Notes: generated by a model not told the origin, from the letters alone. A DNA stretch of 64,000 nt from Acidobacteriota bacterium (GCA_026393755.1 JAPKZO010000040.1:313524-377523), one strand, 5' to 3'. Counted from the stretch's first letter, positions 51,983 through 61,362 are shown. Program-made: numbers and translations.

Positions 51983-53062
51983 ATGCTCGATAAGCTGAAT
52001 TCGGTCGAAGCGAGATACGAGGAACTGCTCGCGATGCTGGGATCGCCAGGGGTGCAGTCGGACGCGGGCCAGTACCGGATCAACGCCAAGGCGCTGGCGG
52101 AGATCGAGCCCGTCGTCGAACGTTTTCGCGAGTACAGGAGCGTCACCGCGCAAATCGCCCAGGCGGAGGAACTGGCCAGGACCGATGACGCGGAGATGCG
52201 CGAGATGGCACTCGAGGAAGTGCCGCCACTCAAGGCGAGAGCGGAGGTGCTGATCGCGGAAATCAAAGTCCTGCTCGTGCCCAAGGACCCGAACGATTCC
52301 AAGAACGTCGTGCTGGAGATTCGAGCGGGCACCGGCGGCGACGAGGCGGCGTTGTTTGCGGCGGACCTGTTCCGGATGTACAGCCGTTATGCGGAACGGC
52401 AGGGCTGGCGCGTCGAGGTCCTCTCGACCAGCGAGAACGGCATCGGCGGCACCAAGGAAGTCGTCGCAAGCATCGAAGGCAAGCTCGTGTACGGCCGGTT
52501 GAAGTACGAAAGCGGCGTGCACCGGGTGCAGCGCGTGCCGGCGACCGAGGCGAGCGGCCGAATCCATACGTCGACGGCGACCGTGGCCGTCTTGCCGGAG
52601 GCCGAGGAAGTCGACGTGGCGATCGACGCGAAGGACCTCCGCATCGACACGTTCTGCTCGAGCGGCCCCGGCGGCCAGAGCGTCAACACGACGTACTCGG
52701 CTGTGCGAATCACGCATATCCCGTCGGGACTGGTGGTCTCGCAGCAGGACGAGAAGTCGCAGATCAAGAACCGGTCGAAGGCCATGAAGGTGCTGCGGGC
52801 GCGGCTCTACGAAATGGAGATGCGCAAGCAGCAGGAAGCCATCGCCAAGGATCGGCGCAGCCAGGTCGGTACCGGAGAGCGGTCGGAGAAGATCCGGACG
52901 TACAACTTCCCGCAGAGCCGCATCACCGATCATCGGATCAACTTCACGACGCATCGGCTGATGGACGTGCTCGACGGCAACGTGACCGAACTGATTGACG
53001 AGGTGATCACGCACTACAACGCCGAACAGTTGAAGGAAGTCACGACGGTGAGCGAGTCGTAG
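51983..53062 (+). CDS. prfA: Peptide chain release factor 1
   Basis: This 359-residue release factor terminates translation at UAA and UAG. The catalytic GGQ is in [20 protein letters not shown] near residue 231. The codon-recognition PxT-type tripeptide is visible in [10 protein letters not shown] (PAT) near 188. GAGGATCGGGA provides the ribosome-binding site. It is followed after 35 bases, containing a palindromic repeat, by prmC, the methyltransferase that modifies the GGQ glutamine. Confidence 0.96.
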   Translation: MLDKLNSVEARYEELLAMLGSPGVQSDAGQYRINAKALAEIEPVVERFREYRSVTAQIAQAEELARTDDAEMREMALEEVPPLKARAEVLIAEIKVLLVPKDPNDSKNVVLEIRAGTGGDEAALFAADLFRMYSRYAERQGWRVEVLSTSENGIGGTKEVVASIEGKLVYGRLKYESGVHRVQRVPATEASGRIHTSTATVAVLPEAEEVDVAIDAKDLRIDTFCSSGPGGQSVNTTYSAVRITHIPSGLVVSQQDEKSQIKNRSKAMKVLRARLYEMEMRKQQEAIAKDRRSQVGTGERSEKIRTYNFPQSRITDHRINFTTHRLMDVLDGNVTELIDEVITHYNAEQLKEVTTVSES

Positions 53063-53082
53063 GGGCGCGATTCATCGCGCCC
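53059..53082. repeat. GTAGGGGC-type palindromic repeat between prfA and prmC
   Basis: The arms gggcgcga (53063-53070) and tcgcgccc (53075-53082) with loop ttca follow gtag. This is the same design as the repeats at 13927, 54468 and 61363. The element overlaps the prfA stop codon at its left edge. Confidence 0.6.
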
Positions 53083-53097
53083 GCCAGATGCAACGGG

Positions 53098-54126
53098 ATG
53101 AACGCTACCAATACACTGCACGCGATCATCCAGCAGGCCAGGCAGCGCCTCGAACGCGCCGGCATCCATCCGGCCGAGGCGGCGATTGACGCGGAAGTGC
53201 TGGCTCGACACGCCCTCGGCGGATGGGAGCGGGCGCAACTCGTCACCAACTGGCGTGAGCCAACCCCGGCAGGATTTGTCGACCGGTACAACCCGCTCGT
53301 TCAGCGCCGCGAGCGTCGCGAGCCGACCGCCTACATCACAGGCCACCGCGAGTTCTGGGGCCTCGACATCGAGGTTGGACCGGGCGTATTGATCCCGCGG
53401 CCCGAAACAGAGTTCATCGTCGAGGAGGCGCTGGCGCGTGTCACCCCGGATGCGCGGCCTCGAGCCAGCGAGACGACGGTTCCTCCGCGTCCCCGCTCAC
53501 GCAAGCCGCCCCTCGACGTTGCTCGGGGCGGTCCTGAGCTCGCCGAAGGGCCGGCAAAACACGTCTTGGAAAGCCGCGTTTTGCAGACCCACGCGGTCGG
53601 GTGTTACGTCCGCATCGCCGACGTCGGAACCGGCAGCGGCTGTCTGGCTGTCTCGCTGGCGCACTCGCTGCCCGAGGCGCGTGTCGTCGCGACCGACGTG
53701 TCGGCCGACGCGCTTACGATTGCCGCTCGAAACATCAGCCGCCACGACGTACGACACCGCGTTTCGCTCCTGCGATGTGAACTCCTCCAGGCGACCGCCG
53801 GGCCGTTCGACTGCATCGTGTCGAACCCGCCCTATATCCCGACAGCGGATCTGGCTTCACTGCAGCCGGAGATCCTGGGTTACGAACCGCGGCTCGCGTT
53901 GGACGCCGGACCCGACGGGCTCGACCTGATTCGGCGGCTCGTGCCAATGGCCGCCAGCAGACTCGTGCCTGGCGGATGGCTCATCTTCGAATTTGGCGAC
54001 GGGCAGGCGTCCGGCGTGCAGGAGATCATCACGGCCGAACCGCATCTGGCAGTGGTAGCATTGCGCGACGATCTGGCCGGCATCCCGCGGGTGGCGGTCG
54101 CGCGCCGGACCTGGAGGAACGTATGA
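53098..54126 (+). CDS. prmC: Release factor glutamine methyltransferase PrmC, with an inserted linker
   Basis: This 342-residue enzyme methylates the GGQ glutamine of release factors. The N-terminal helical domain is at about residues 5-75, and the beta-hairpin region GHREFWGLDIEVGPGVLIPRPETEF is at about 83-107. SAM motif I VGTGSGCLAVSLAH is near 176 and the catalytic NPPY in CIVSNPPYIPTAD is near 243. PrmC is normally about 280-295 residues. The excess lies at about 120-168, a Pro/Arg-rich stretch between the two domains encoded by repeat-like hairpin DNA. The insertion is in frame and sits in the flexible linker, so the enzyme may still work. The stop overlaps the HIT gene (ATGA). Confidence 0.9.
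   Translation: MNATNTLHAIIQQARQRLERAGIHPAEAAIDAEVLARHALGGWERAQLVTNWREPTPAGFVDRYNPLVQRRERREPTAYITGHREFWGLDIEVGPGVLIPRPETEFIVEEALARVTPDARPRASETTVPPRPRSRKPPLDVARGGPELAEGPAKHVLESRVLQTHAVGCYVRIADVGTGSGCLAVSLAHSLPEARVVATDVSADALTIAARNISRHDVRHRVSLLRCELLQATAGPFDCIVSNPPYIPTADLASLQPEILGYEPRLALDAGPDGLDLIRRLVPMAASRLVPGGWLIFEFGDGQASGVQEIITAEPHLAVVALRDDLAGIPRVAVARRTWRNV
53506..53584. repeat. Repeat-like hairpins inserted within prmC
   Basis: Two perfect 7-base inverted repeats lie here: ccgcccc (53506-53512) with ggggcgg (53525-53531), and gcaaaac (53554-53560) with gttttgc (53578-53584). Between them is ggtcctgagctcgccgaagg, which resembles the common gagc-tgtcgaa repeat core found in tandem at 28873. The block coincides with the extra residues of PrmC. 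Confidence 0.5.
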
Positions 54127-54464
54127 ATTGCCTGTTCTGCCGCGTGATCAGTGGCGAGTTGCCCGCCAGGAAGATCTTCGAGGATGACGCGCTGATCGCG
54201 TTCCACGACATCAATCCGCAGGCGCCCGTCCACGTCCTGATCGTGCCGCGCAAACACATCAGCACGCTTAACGACGTCACGCCAGACGACGAACCGTTGA
54301 TCGGCCGGATGCACGCCCGTGCGGCGGCGCTCGCCCGCGAGTTCGGCGTCGCCGAGCGCGGCTATCGCACGGTGTTCAACTGCAACGCCGAGGCCGGCCA
54401 GACGGTGCTCCACATCCACCTGCACGTGCTCGGCGGGCGTCCGATGGCCTGGCCGCCGGGATAG
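54123..54464 (+). CDS. HIT-family (histidine triad) nucleotide-binding protein
   Basis: This 113-residue HINT-type phosphoramidase/nucleotidyl hydrolase starts CLFCRVISGELPA, with FEDDALIAFHDINPQAPVHVLIVPRKHI in the first half. It ends with the histidine triad HIHLHVLGGR near residue 97. The ATG at 54123 overlaps the prmC stop; the upstream part of the open frame is the prmC shadow. The length and motif are those of the ubiquitous bacterial Hint/YcfF-like proteins that remove AMP from phosphoramidates. Confidence 0.95.
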   Translation: MNCLFCRVISGELPARKIFEDDALIAFHDINPQAPVHVLIVPRKHISTLNDVTPDDEPLIGRMHARAAALAREFGVAERGYRTVFNCNAEAGQTVLHIHLHVLGGRPMAWPPG

Positions 54465-54467
54465 GAC

Positions 54468-54491
54468 GGGCACGGCATGCCGTGCCCCTAC
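54468..54491. repeat. GTAGGGGC-type palindromic repeat, identical to the copy at 61363
   Basis: Bases 54468-54487 are a perfect palindrome (gggcacggca and its complement) followed by ctac. The reverse complement of the 24 bases equals 61363-61386 exactly. It begins three bases after the HIT stop. Confidence 0.7.
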
Positions 54492-54535
54492 GGCGCCCGG
54501 GATGGATCCCGCGGCCCACGCGGGCTGCTTCTCCG

Positions 54536-55399
54536 TCACCGATTCGTGTTGGTGAGCAGGTAGCGGCCCTGCTGTCGATCCGCGTGGCGCTCGAAATCCA
54601 CCACCGCGTATCCGCGCTGGAGGTAGTGATTGAAGAGGTCGCGGGTCGCGAAGCGCCACGATTTGGCAAGCCCGGGATCGCCGGTCAACATCTCGGTGAA
54701 CTCGCCGGGAACCACGACGGTCAGCCACGGCGCGTCCGCGCGGAGCGTCACGCCTTCGCACGCGGTCCATCGGTCCCGCCTCTTCACGACGTTCGCGGGC
54801 AGCGCGCGGTCCCAGCCCTCTCTCCAGGTCAGCGCGCCGGCCGCCGTCTCGTCGGGCGCGGCAACGGCCTGCTCGACCCGAGGCGTCCGCATCCACCACT
54901 GCGCGACGAACCGGTCGGTCGGATTGCCCCGGTGCAGCACGCTGCTCGACTCGCCGTAGACGTTCTCGACGTAGTCCTCGACGACCACGCCCAGCCGGCG
55001 AAAGTTGAGATGCGCGTTGACGGTCTGCAGGGGATCATACGTCCACTCCATCAGGTCGAGGCCCATCTCCATCGAGATCCGTCGCTGCTCGATCTTCAGT
55101 TCGCGCCCGACGCCGGTTCCACGGTACTCAGACAGCACACCGAGCATGTGCGACCACTGCATCGGCCGGCCGTGCTTGATCCCGGCGATTGAATACACGA
55201 AGGCCACAAGTCGGGCGCCCTCGAAGGCGCCGAGCAGGATGCCGCCGCGCTTCAGCGTGATCACGAACATCGGAATCCCGACCGCGTCCTCCGGATCGTC
55301 ATATCCCCAGATCTCGCTCTCCAGAGCCATCACCTGGCGAAACTCGTCGAAGGTATGGAGAGCGCGGATCGTCATGCGCGAGATGCGTGCTTCAGTCAT
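54536..55399 (-). CDS. GNAT-family acetyltransferase (COG3375-like)
   Basis: This 287-residue predicted acyltransferase shows the GNAT acetyl-CoA loop in GVLSEYRGTGVGRELK near residue 93 and the preceding strand RLVAFVYSIAGI. The longer C-terminal part (about 155-285) is characteristic of the COG3375 group, in which WTYDPLQTVNAHLNFRRLG is well conserved. I choose the ATG at 55399, with GGAGCGAGG just upstream, giving an 8-base overlap with the HAD gene; an alternative ATG is at 55414. The acceptor substrate is unknown. Confidence 0.87.
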   Translation of the reverse strand: MTEARISRMTIRALHTFDEFRQVMALESEIWGYDDPEDAVGIPMFVITLKRGGILLGAFEGARLVAFVYSIAGIKHGRPMQWSHMLGVLSEYRGTGVGRELKIEQRRISMEMGLDLMEWTYDPLQTVNAHLNFRRLGVVVEDYVENVYGESSSVLHRGNPTDRFVAQWWMRTPRVEQAVAAPDETAAGALTWREGWDRALPANVVKRRDRWTACEGVTLRADAPWLTVVVPGEFTEMLTGDPGLAKSWRFATRDLFNHYLQRGYAVVDFERHADRQQGRYLLTNTNR

Positions 55400-56147
55400 T
55401 CGACCTCGCTCCATGCACTGATCCGGATCCAGGTGACGACAGCAGCAGGTCCGGCAGCTCCAGCAAGGACGCGATTACCGGCACGTCCTCGTAGCCCGGA
55501 CCGAGCGATCGCTGCAGCGGGCTCGACAAGCCGACGCCCGATCGGCGCACCAGCACCGCGCGCATGCCTGCCTGGCGGGCGCCCTCGATATCGTGCTTCA
55601 CGCTGTCGCCGACCATCACCGCGTCGCCCGGGACAACGTCAAGCGCCGCCAGCGCCGCGTCGAAAATGGACCGATGGGGCTTGAGAAAGCCGTGCTCGGC
55701 CGACGACACCGCCGCCGAGATGAGGCCTCCCAGAGCAAAGTGCGCCGAGAATTCCTCCAGCGGACGCTGCGTGTTCGAAATGAGCCCGATCCGGATTCCG
55801 GCCTCAGCCAGCCGCTTCAGCGCCGGCTCGACGTCGTCGTACAGGAAGAAGTGGTGGCACTCGGCCCATTCCTGGTAGATGTCACGCGCGGCATCCTGCG
55901 TGGCCGGGCCCGTGCCGCCCATCTGTTCGATGATGCTCCGTGTATAGTCGACAAACAGCTGCGCGTCGTAGTTGTGTTGCTTGACTTCGTCGAGGATCGG
56001 CGCCGAAGACGCGACTGCGGCACGGAATAGCGACGGATCCACCCTCACGCCATGGCGCGCGCAGAAGAACTGGTAGCCCTGGCCCTGGAGGGTTGGCCCC
56101 GGATAGATCAGCGTGAAATCAACGTCGAAGAAGACAGCACGTGTCAT
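55392..56147 (-). CDS. HAD-superfamily hydrolase
   Basis: This 251-residue phosphatase of the HAD family has motif I FFDVDFTL with both Asp residues (residues 7-14), motif II LISNTQ near 122, the motif III Lys in HGFLKPHRSIF near 152, and motif IV VMVGDSVKHDIEGA near 176. The helical cap lies between motifs I and II. It precedes the GNAT gene with an 8-base overlap. A perfect TATAAT lies on its strand 12 bases before the ATG, in a 32-base gap shared with ileS. Confidence 0.9.
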   Translation of the reverse strand: MTRAVFFDVDFTLIYPGPTLQGQGYQFFCARHGVRVDPSLFRAAVASSAPILDEVKQHNYDAQLFVDYTRSIIEQMGGTGPATQDAARDIYQEWAECHHFFLYDDVEPALKRLAEAGIRIGLISNTQRPLEEFSAHFALGGLISAAVSSAEHGFLKPHRSIFDAALAALDVVPGDAVMVGDSVKHDIEGARQAGMRAVLVRRSGVGLSSPLQRSLGPGYEDVPVIASLLELPDLLLSSPGSGSVHGARSND

Positions 56148-56158
56148 GCGGTGCGGCC

Positions 56159-56168
56159 ATTATAGAAT
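56159..56168. promoter_or_regulatory. Overlapping divergent -10 boxes between the HAD gene and ileS
   Basis: Bases 56159-56164 read TATAAT on the minus strand, toward the HAD gene (ATG at 56147). The overlapping plus-strand bases 56161-56168 read TATAGAAT, 12 bases from the ileS ATG at 56180. Both transcripts would have leaders of only a few bases. The gap is too short for a T-box leader. Confidence 0.45.
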
Positions 56169-56179
56169 AGAGATTCACC

Positions 56180-59008
56180 ATGTCCGACTGGAAAGACACG
56201 CTCAATCTGCCCAAGACGGGTTTCCCGATGAAGGCCAACCTGCAGGTCACCGAACCGCAGATGCTGGCCGACTGGGACGCCATCGGCCTGTACCGCAAGC
56301 TGCGCGACAAGCGCAGGGGCGCGCCGGTCTTCATCCTGCACGACGGCCCGCCCTACGCCAACGGCAACATTCATCTGGGCACGACGCTCAACAAGACGCT
56401 CAAGGACATCGTTGTCCGGTCGCGATCGATGATGGGCTACGACGCGCCGTACGTCCCGGGCTGGGACTGTCACGGCCTGCCCATCGAGTTGAAAGTCGTC
56501 CGCGAGCTGGGCAAGCGGAAGGCGGAGATGAGCGTGGCCGATCTGCGCCGCGCGTGCCGGGAGTATGCGACCCGCTTCGTCGACATCCAGCGCGCGCAGT
56601 TCAAACGCCTCGGCGTGCTCGGCGACTGGGACGATCCGTACTTGACGATGGACTTCCGCTACCAGGCGGCGATCGTGAGGGCGCTCGGGCGGTTTGTCGA
56701 GCGGGGCATGGTGTACAAGGGCAAGAAGCCTGTGCACTGGTGCATCCACTGCCGCACAGCGCTGGCCGAAGCCGAGGTGGAGTACGAGAATCACACGTCG
56801 CCGTCGATCTACGTCGAGTTCCCGCTGATGGACGAGTCGCGGGCCGAGCTGGGCTCGCGCGTGCCGGAACTGAAGGGCCACGCCGTATCCGCGCTCATCT
56901 GGACGACCACGCCGTGGACGATTCCATCCAACCTCGCGCTGGCGTTCCACCCCGAAGCGATGTACGCCGCGTATCCGTTCGAAGGCCGCGTGGTCGTCGT
57001 CGCCGAAGCGTTGGCCGACCAGTTGTCGACCGAGCTTGGGCGGCCGTTTGCCGAGGCGATCGCGCGCATGCCCGGCACGGCGTTCGAGCACCTGAAATTC
57101 CGGCATCCGCTGTACGAACGAGGATCGCTCGGCGTGCTCGCCGACTACGTCACGCTCGACACCGGCACGGGAGTCGTGCACACGGCACCGGGCCATGGCG
57201 CAGACGACTTTCACACCGGGGTACGGTACGGCTTGGAGATCTACGCGCCCGTCGGAGACGACGGGCGCTTCCTGGCCGAGGTGGACCGCTTCGCCGGGCT
57301 TACCGTATTCGAGGCCAACCCTCAGGTTGAGGATGCGCTGGCTGACGCGGGACGCCTCTGGAAGAAGGCCCGGGTCGATCACTCGTACCCGCATTGCTGG
57401 CGTTGCCACCATCCCGTGATCTTCCTGGCGACGTCGCAGTGGTTCATCGGCATGGACGATACGGGTCTGCGCGCCAGGGCCATCGCCGAAGTCGACGCGG
57501 TCCAGTGGTTCCCCGCGTGGGGCAGCGATCGGATGAAGGGCATGTTTGCGGGAAGGCCCGACTGGTGCATCTCCCGCCAGCGGTCCTGGGGCGTGCCGAT
57601 CCCCGCGCTCACGTGCACGCAATGCGGCATCGCGATACTGACACCGGAACTGATCGAGCGTGCGGCAACGGTGTTCGAACACGACGGGGCGGAGGCCTGG
57701 TACGAACATCCGACAGCCGAGTTCGTGCCGCCTGGATTCGAGTGCCCCTCGTGTCACGCGACCGCCTTCGAGCGCGAGCAGGACATCCTCGACGTGTGGT
57801 TCGACTCGGGGTCCAGCCACGAGGCGGTGCTCGCCGTTCATCCGGAACTTCGCTGGCCCGCCGATTTGTACCTCGAGGGAAACGATCAGTACCGCGGCTG
57901 GTTCCAGAGTTCGCTCCTGGTCGGCCTTGGCACGCGCGATCACGCCCCGTACCGGCAGGTGCTGATTCATGGCATGGTGGTGACCGACGAAGGCAAGAAG
58001 ATGTCGAAGTCGCTCGGCAACGACATCCCGCCAGAGACGGTGATCAAGCAGAGCGGGGCTGAAATTCTGCGGCTCTGGGTGGCCAGCGTGGACTTCCGCG
58101 AAGAGGTCCGCTTCGGTCCGGAGATCCTGGCGCGCGTGGTCGAGGCGTACCGCAAGCTGCGCAACACGTTGCGCATCCTCGCGGCCAATCTTGCCGATTT
58201 CAATCCGGCGACCGACCGGGTGGCGCCGGCCGACCTCGACGAGGTGGATCGTTTTGCGATGGCGCGCTTCGGTGAGGTGGCCGCCGAGATTCGCGCCGCG
58301 TACGAAACTTACGATTTCCCGGCGATCTTCCAGGCGCTCAACGCGTTCATCTCGGTGGATTTGAGCGCCTTTTACGTGGACGTCTCCAAGGATCGCGTCT
58401 ATACGCTGGCGGCCCACGCGCGCCCGCGCCGATCGGCCCAGACCGCGATGTTCGCGATCGCCGACGGACTGGCGCGACTCGTCGCGCCGGTGCTGCCCGT
58501 GCTGGCAGAGGAATACTGGAAGCATTTGCCGGGCGAGCGCGAAGAGTCGGTGCATCTGGCGGAGTTTCCCAAGGCCGCCGATCTCGTCACCGACGAGGCG
58601 CTGGTCGTCAGATGGTCGCGCCTGCTGAAAGTGCGGGCCGCGGTCAACGCCGAACTGGAGAAACTCAGGCAGTCAAAGGGCATCGGCCAGTCGCTCGAAG
58701 CCGCGGTTCATCTGCGCGGCGTCGGACCGATTCACGAGCTGCTGACCAGCCACTGGGAGCACCTCCCGACGCTCTTCATCACGTCGCAGGTCGATGACCA
58801 GACCACCGCGCCCGTCCCGGGCTGCGCGCCGTCCGAGGGCTCCGTCTACGTCGAGAGTGAAGGCAGCTCGCTGCACATCTTCGTGTCGCGCGCAGCGGGT
58901 ACGAAGTGCGATCGCTGCTGGCGGTACGTGCCGGCCGTCTCGAGTGCCCCGGGCCGTGAAGGCGTGTGCCCGAGGTGCGAGGACGCTCTGGGGGCGTCTG
59001 CCCGGTGA
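56180..59008 (+). CDS. ileS: Isoleucine--tRNA ligase
   Basis: This 942-residue class I synthetase carries the HIGH-type motif PPYANGNIHLG near residue 57, and WDCHGLPIE near 96. The CP1 editing domain (TTTPWTIPSNLA near 250) is present, with KMSKS in GKKMSKSLGN near 610. The C-terminal zinc finger is CDRCWRYV...CPRCEDAL near 910-938. The length and domain order are normal for bacterial IleRS. The ATG is preceded by GAATAGAGATT without a strong Shine-Dalgarno. It starts an essential four-gene block with lspA (GTGA overlap), lgt and rluD. Confidence 0.97.
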   Translation: MSDWKDTLNLPKTGFPMKANLQVTEPQMLADWDAIGLYRKLRDKRRGAPVFILHDGPPYANGNIHLGTTLNKTLKDIVVRSRSMMGYDAPYVPGWDCHGLPIELKVVRELGKRKAEMSVADLRRACREYATRFVDIQRAQFKRLGVLGDWDDPYLTMDFRYQAAIVRALGRFVERGMVYKGKKPVHWCIHCRTALAEAEVEYENHTSPSIYVEFPLMDESRAELGSRVPELKGHAVSALIWTTTPWTIPSNLALAFHPEAMYAAYPFEGRVVVVAEALADQLSTELGRPFAEAIARMPGTAFEHLKFRHPLYERGSLGVLADYVTLDTGTGVVHTAPGHGADDFHTGVRYGLEIYAPVGDDGRFLAEVDRFAGLTVFEANPQVEDALADAGRLWKKARVDHSYPHCWRCHHPVIFLATSQWFIGMDDTGLRARAIAEVDAVQWFPAWGSDRMKGMFAGRPDWCISRQRSWGVPIPALTCTQCGIAILTPELIERAATVFEHDGAEAWYEHPTAEFVPPGFECPSCHATAFEREQDILDVWFDSGSSHEAVLAVHPELRWPADLYLEGNDQYRGWFQSSLLVGLGTRDHAPYRQVLIHGMVVTDEGKKMSKSLGNDIPPETVIKQSGAEILRLWVASVDFREEVRFGPEILARVVEAYRKLRNTLRILAANLADFNPATDRVAPADLDEVDRFAMARFGEVAAEIRAAYETYDFPAIFQALNAFISVDLSAFYVDVSKDRVYTLAAHARPRRSAQTAMFAIADGLARLVAPVLPVLAEEYWKHLPGEREESVHLAEFPKAADLVTDEALVVRWSRLLKVRAAVNAELEKLRQSKGIGQSLEAAVHLRGVGPIHELLTSHWEHLPTLFITSQVDDQTTAPVPGCAPSEGSVYVESEGSSLHIFVSRAAGTKCDRCWRYVPAVSSAPGREGVCPRCEDALGASAR

Positions 59009-59535
59009 ACTCAGCTGTCGATCCGGTCTGCTGCGGCGACATCTTCCGGCGTCACAGGCTCGAGGTTTCTGTAGCGGCCGGAATTGTCGTCGTCGACCAG
59101 ATCACCAAGGCGCTTGTGCGCGCGCACGTTCCGATCTTCGACTCCGTGCCGATCGTCTCCGGAATCCTGAACCTCACGCACGTCCGCAATTCGGGAGCGG
59201 CGTTCGGGATTCTGAATGGCGTGGATTTTCCGTACAAGGCGGCCATCCTCGCGCTGGTGGCCACCGCGGCGCTCATCGGGATCGCCGTCTACGCGGCCCA
59301 CGGGTCCGGCGACGGCCGGGTGGCGCGGTTCGGCCTGGTGATGATTCTGGCGGGCGCCATCGGCAATCTGATCGACCGGCTGGCCCTCGGAAGCGTGGTC
59401 GATTTCGTGGACGTGGTCTTCGGCTCCTGGCACTTCTGGGCGTTCAACGTGGCCGATTCGGCGATCACGCTTGGCGTCATTGCAATGATCATCGATATGA
59501 TGAGGACGGGCAGGCATGTATCCACGACTTCTTGA
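59005..59535 (+). CDS. lspA: Lipoprotein signal peptidase (signal peptidase II)
   Basis: This 176-residue inner-membrane aspartic protease cleaves prolipoprotein signal peptides. Four membrane segments are visible. The catalytic Asp residues are in GNLIDRLALGSVVDFVDVVF and FNVADSAITLG near residues 130 and 152, and the opening motif VVDQITKALV is near 31. I start it at the GTG at 59005, which overlaps the ileS stop (GTGA). An in-frame ATG at 58966 would add residues lying inside the ileS zinc finger. It overlaps lgt by 20 bases, so two consecutive lipoprotein-processing enzymes are linked. Confidence 0.94.
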   Translation: MNSAVDPVCCGDIFRRHRLEVSVAAGIVVVDQITKALVRAHVPIFDSVPIVSGILNLTHVRNSGAAFGILNGVDFPYKAAILALVATAALIGIAVYAAHGSGDGRVARFGLVMILAGAIGNLIDRLALGSVVDFVDVVFGSWHFWAFNVADSAITLGVIAMIIDMMRTGRHVSTTS

Positions 59536-60343
59536 ACTCGGACCACTGACCGTCTACAGCTACGGCGTGCTGCTGGCTGCGGCGTATCTGCTCGCGTTAT
59601 ACGTCACCGTGAGGCGAGCGCGGAGCGCCGGCCTCGACGGCGACCGCGTGCTGGATCTCGGGATCTACATCATCATCTCGGCCCTGGTCGGCGCGAAGGC
59701 GCTGCTGCTCATCGTTGATTTCGACTATTTCCGGCGGCAACCCGCTGAATTGTGGACACTCGCGCGATCGGGTGGCGTCTTCTATGGCGGGCTGGTGCTG
59801 GCGTTTCTGGTGGGCCTCTGGTACATGCGGCGCCACCGCCTGCCCGTGTGGGCCACGGCCGACGCCATCGCGCCGGGCATCGCGCTCGGGCACGTGGTCG
59901 GCCGGATGGGGTGCCTGCTCGCGGGCTGCTGCTATGGGACGCCGACCTCGCTGCCCTGGGGCATCACATTCAGCGATCCGTTTGCGGCGGCCAACGTCGG
60001 GACACCGCTCCATGTGGCGCTGCACCCGACGCAACTGTACGACGCGGCCGCGGAATTCGTGATCCTGATCCTCCTGCTGGCGACGGAACGGCGCGGGCGG
60101 AAGTTCAGCGGCCGGACGTTCTGGTTCTATATCCTGCTGTACGCCGTCTCGCGGTTTGCGATCGAGTTCGTCCGCGGTGATCCACGGGGGTCGACGTTCG
60201 GGTGGTCGACCTCTCAGGTGATCTCGATGGGACTCGCGCCGCTGGCGATCATCATGCTGATGATTCTGATGCGCCGCAGGCAGAGCGAGCCCGTTCCGGC
60301 GAAGGCCCCGGCGGCTGGTGCGTCGCGGAAGCGCGGCCGCTGA
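59516..60343 (+). CDS. lgt: Prolipoprotein diacylglyceryl transferase
   Basis: This 275-residue inner-membrane enzyme transfers diacylglyceryl from phosphatidylglycerol to the lipobox Cys. Seven hydrophobic helices are visible. The Lgt signature region is GHVVGRMGCLLAGCCYGTPT near residue 127, followed by HPTQLYDA near 167 and RFAIEFVRGDPRG near 215. The catalytic Arg residues lie in these motifs. The C-terminus is a Pro/Ala/Lys-rich tail. The ATG lies 20 bases inside lspA, and rluD follows after eight bases. Confidence 0.95.
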   Translation: MYPRLLELGPLTVYSYGVLLAAAYLLALYVTVRRARSAGLDGDRVLDLGIYIIISALVGAKALLLIVDFDYFRRQPAELWTLARSGGVFYGGLVLAFLVGLWYMRRHRLPVWATADAIAPGIALGHVVGRMGCLLAGCCYGTPTSLPWGITFSDPFAAANVGTPLHVALHPTQLYDAAAEFVILILLLATERRGRKFSGRTFWFYILLYAVSRFAIEFVRGDPRGSTFGWSTSQVISMGLAPLAIIMLMILMRRRQSEPVPAKAPAAGASRKRGR

Positions 60344-60351
60344 AGCCGACT

Positions 60352-61311
60352 ATGCAGCATTTTGAACTCACCGTGGACGCCGAGCAGGCTGGCCAGCGCC
60401 TGGACCAGTTTGTCGTCGCGCTGGTGCCCGGGCAGTCGCGTTCCCAGATACAGCGCCTCATCAAGGAAGGCCAGATCCGCCTCGGCGACAAGCCCGCCCG
60501 CCCGAATCATCAGGTGCGAGCCGGAGAGGTGGTGATCGTTGACGTCCCTGAGCCATCGCCCGCCATCCCTGTGGCGGAGGCGTTGCCGATCGACGTGCTG
60601 TTCGAGGATCACGACGTCATCGTCGTGAACAAGCCGGCCGGCATGGTGGTCCATCCGGCGCCAGGCCATGCGGCCGGCACACTGGTCAACGCCCTCCTGC
60701 ACCACGTGGACGATTTGAGTGGCGTGGGCGGAGAGCTTCGTCCGGGCATCGTGCATCGCCTCGACAAGGGCACGTCGGGAGTGATGGTGGTTGCCAAGCA
60801 CGACGCCGCCCACCAGGAACTGTCGCGGCAGTTCCAGGACCGTGAAGTCGAAAAGGAATACGTGGCGCTGGTCTGGGGCGAGGTGCAGCAGGGCCGGCGC
60901 ATCGAGGCCGACATCGGCCGCGACCCGAACGATCGCAAGAAGATGTCGGCGAGGGCGAAACGCGCCCGGTCGGCGGTGACGCGGGTGACGAAGGCCCGGT
61001 TCATGCGCGGCGTGACGTACCTGCATGTCGCCATCGCGACGGGGCGGACGCACCAGATTCGCGTCCACTTGAGTGCCATCGGACACCCGATTGTGGCCGA
61101 TTCGGTCTACGGCGGCGTGCGGCGCCATGTTCCCGGTCATCTGCGGCCGGTGTTGCGGCTCGATCGGCCGTTCCTGCACGCGATGCGACTGGCCTTCACG
61201 CACCCGTCCGACCCGGGGAGACGGATGGAATTCATTGCGCCGCTTCCCCAGGATCTGCAGGATGTGCTGGACGACATCGTCGAGCGCTTCGAGGCGAGAG
61301 TTGAGACATAG
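60352..61311 (+). CDS. rluD: RluA/RluD-family 23S rRNA pseudouridine synthase
   Basis: This 319-residue enzyme has an N-terminal S4 RNA-binding domain (about residues 15-75, RLDQFVVALVPGQSRSQIQRLIKEGQI) and the catalytic synthase domain (about 85-310) with the invariant Asp in HRLDKGTSG near 139. GRTHQIRVHLSAIGHPIVAD near 228 is also diagnostic. RluD itself modifies helix 69; the choice between RluD and other RluA members is by overall length and S4 domain. I start it at the ATG at 60352, where the S4 domain begins; the open upstream frame lies inside lgt. Confidence 0.92.
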   Translation: MQHFELTVDAEQAGQRLDQFVVALVPGQSRSQIQRLIKEGQIRLGDKPARPNHQVRAGEVVIVDVPEPSPAIPVAEALPIDVLFEDHDVIVVNKPAGMVVHPAPGHAAGTLVNALLHHVDDLSGVGGELRPGIVHRLDKGTSGVMVVAKHDAAHQELSRQFQDREVEKEYVALVWGEVQQGRRIEADIGRDPNDRKKMSARAKRARSAVTRVTKARFMRGVTYLHVAIATGRTHQIRVHLSAIGHPIVADSVYGGVRRHVPGHLRPVLRLDRPFLHAMRLAFTHPSDPGRRMEFIAPLPQDLQDVLDDIVERFEARVET

Positions 61312-61362
61312 GAGACAGGGGACAGAAGCGCGGCGTCCGTAGTCAGTAGACGGTAGAGATGC

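Noticed and set aside
56148..56179. T-box leader before ileS
   Set aside because: The gap to the divergent gene is 32 bases, far too short for a T-box.
56144..58555. 803-codon minus-strand open frame
   Set aside because: Fully antisense to ileS, which carries all catalytic motifs; its composition (Arg, His, Val repeats) is that of a shadow.
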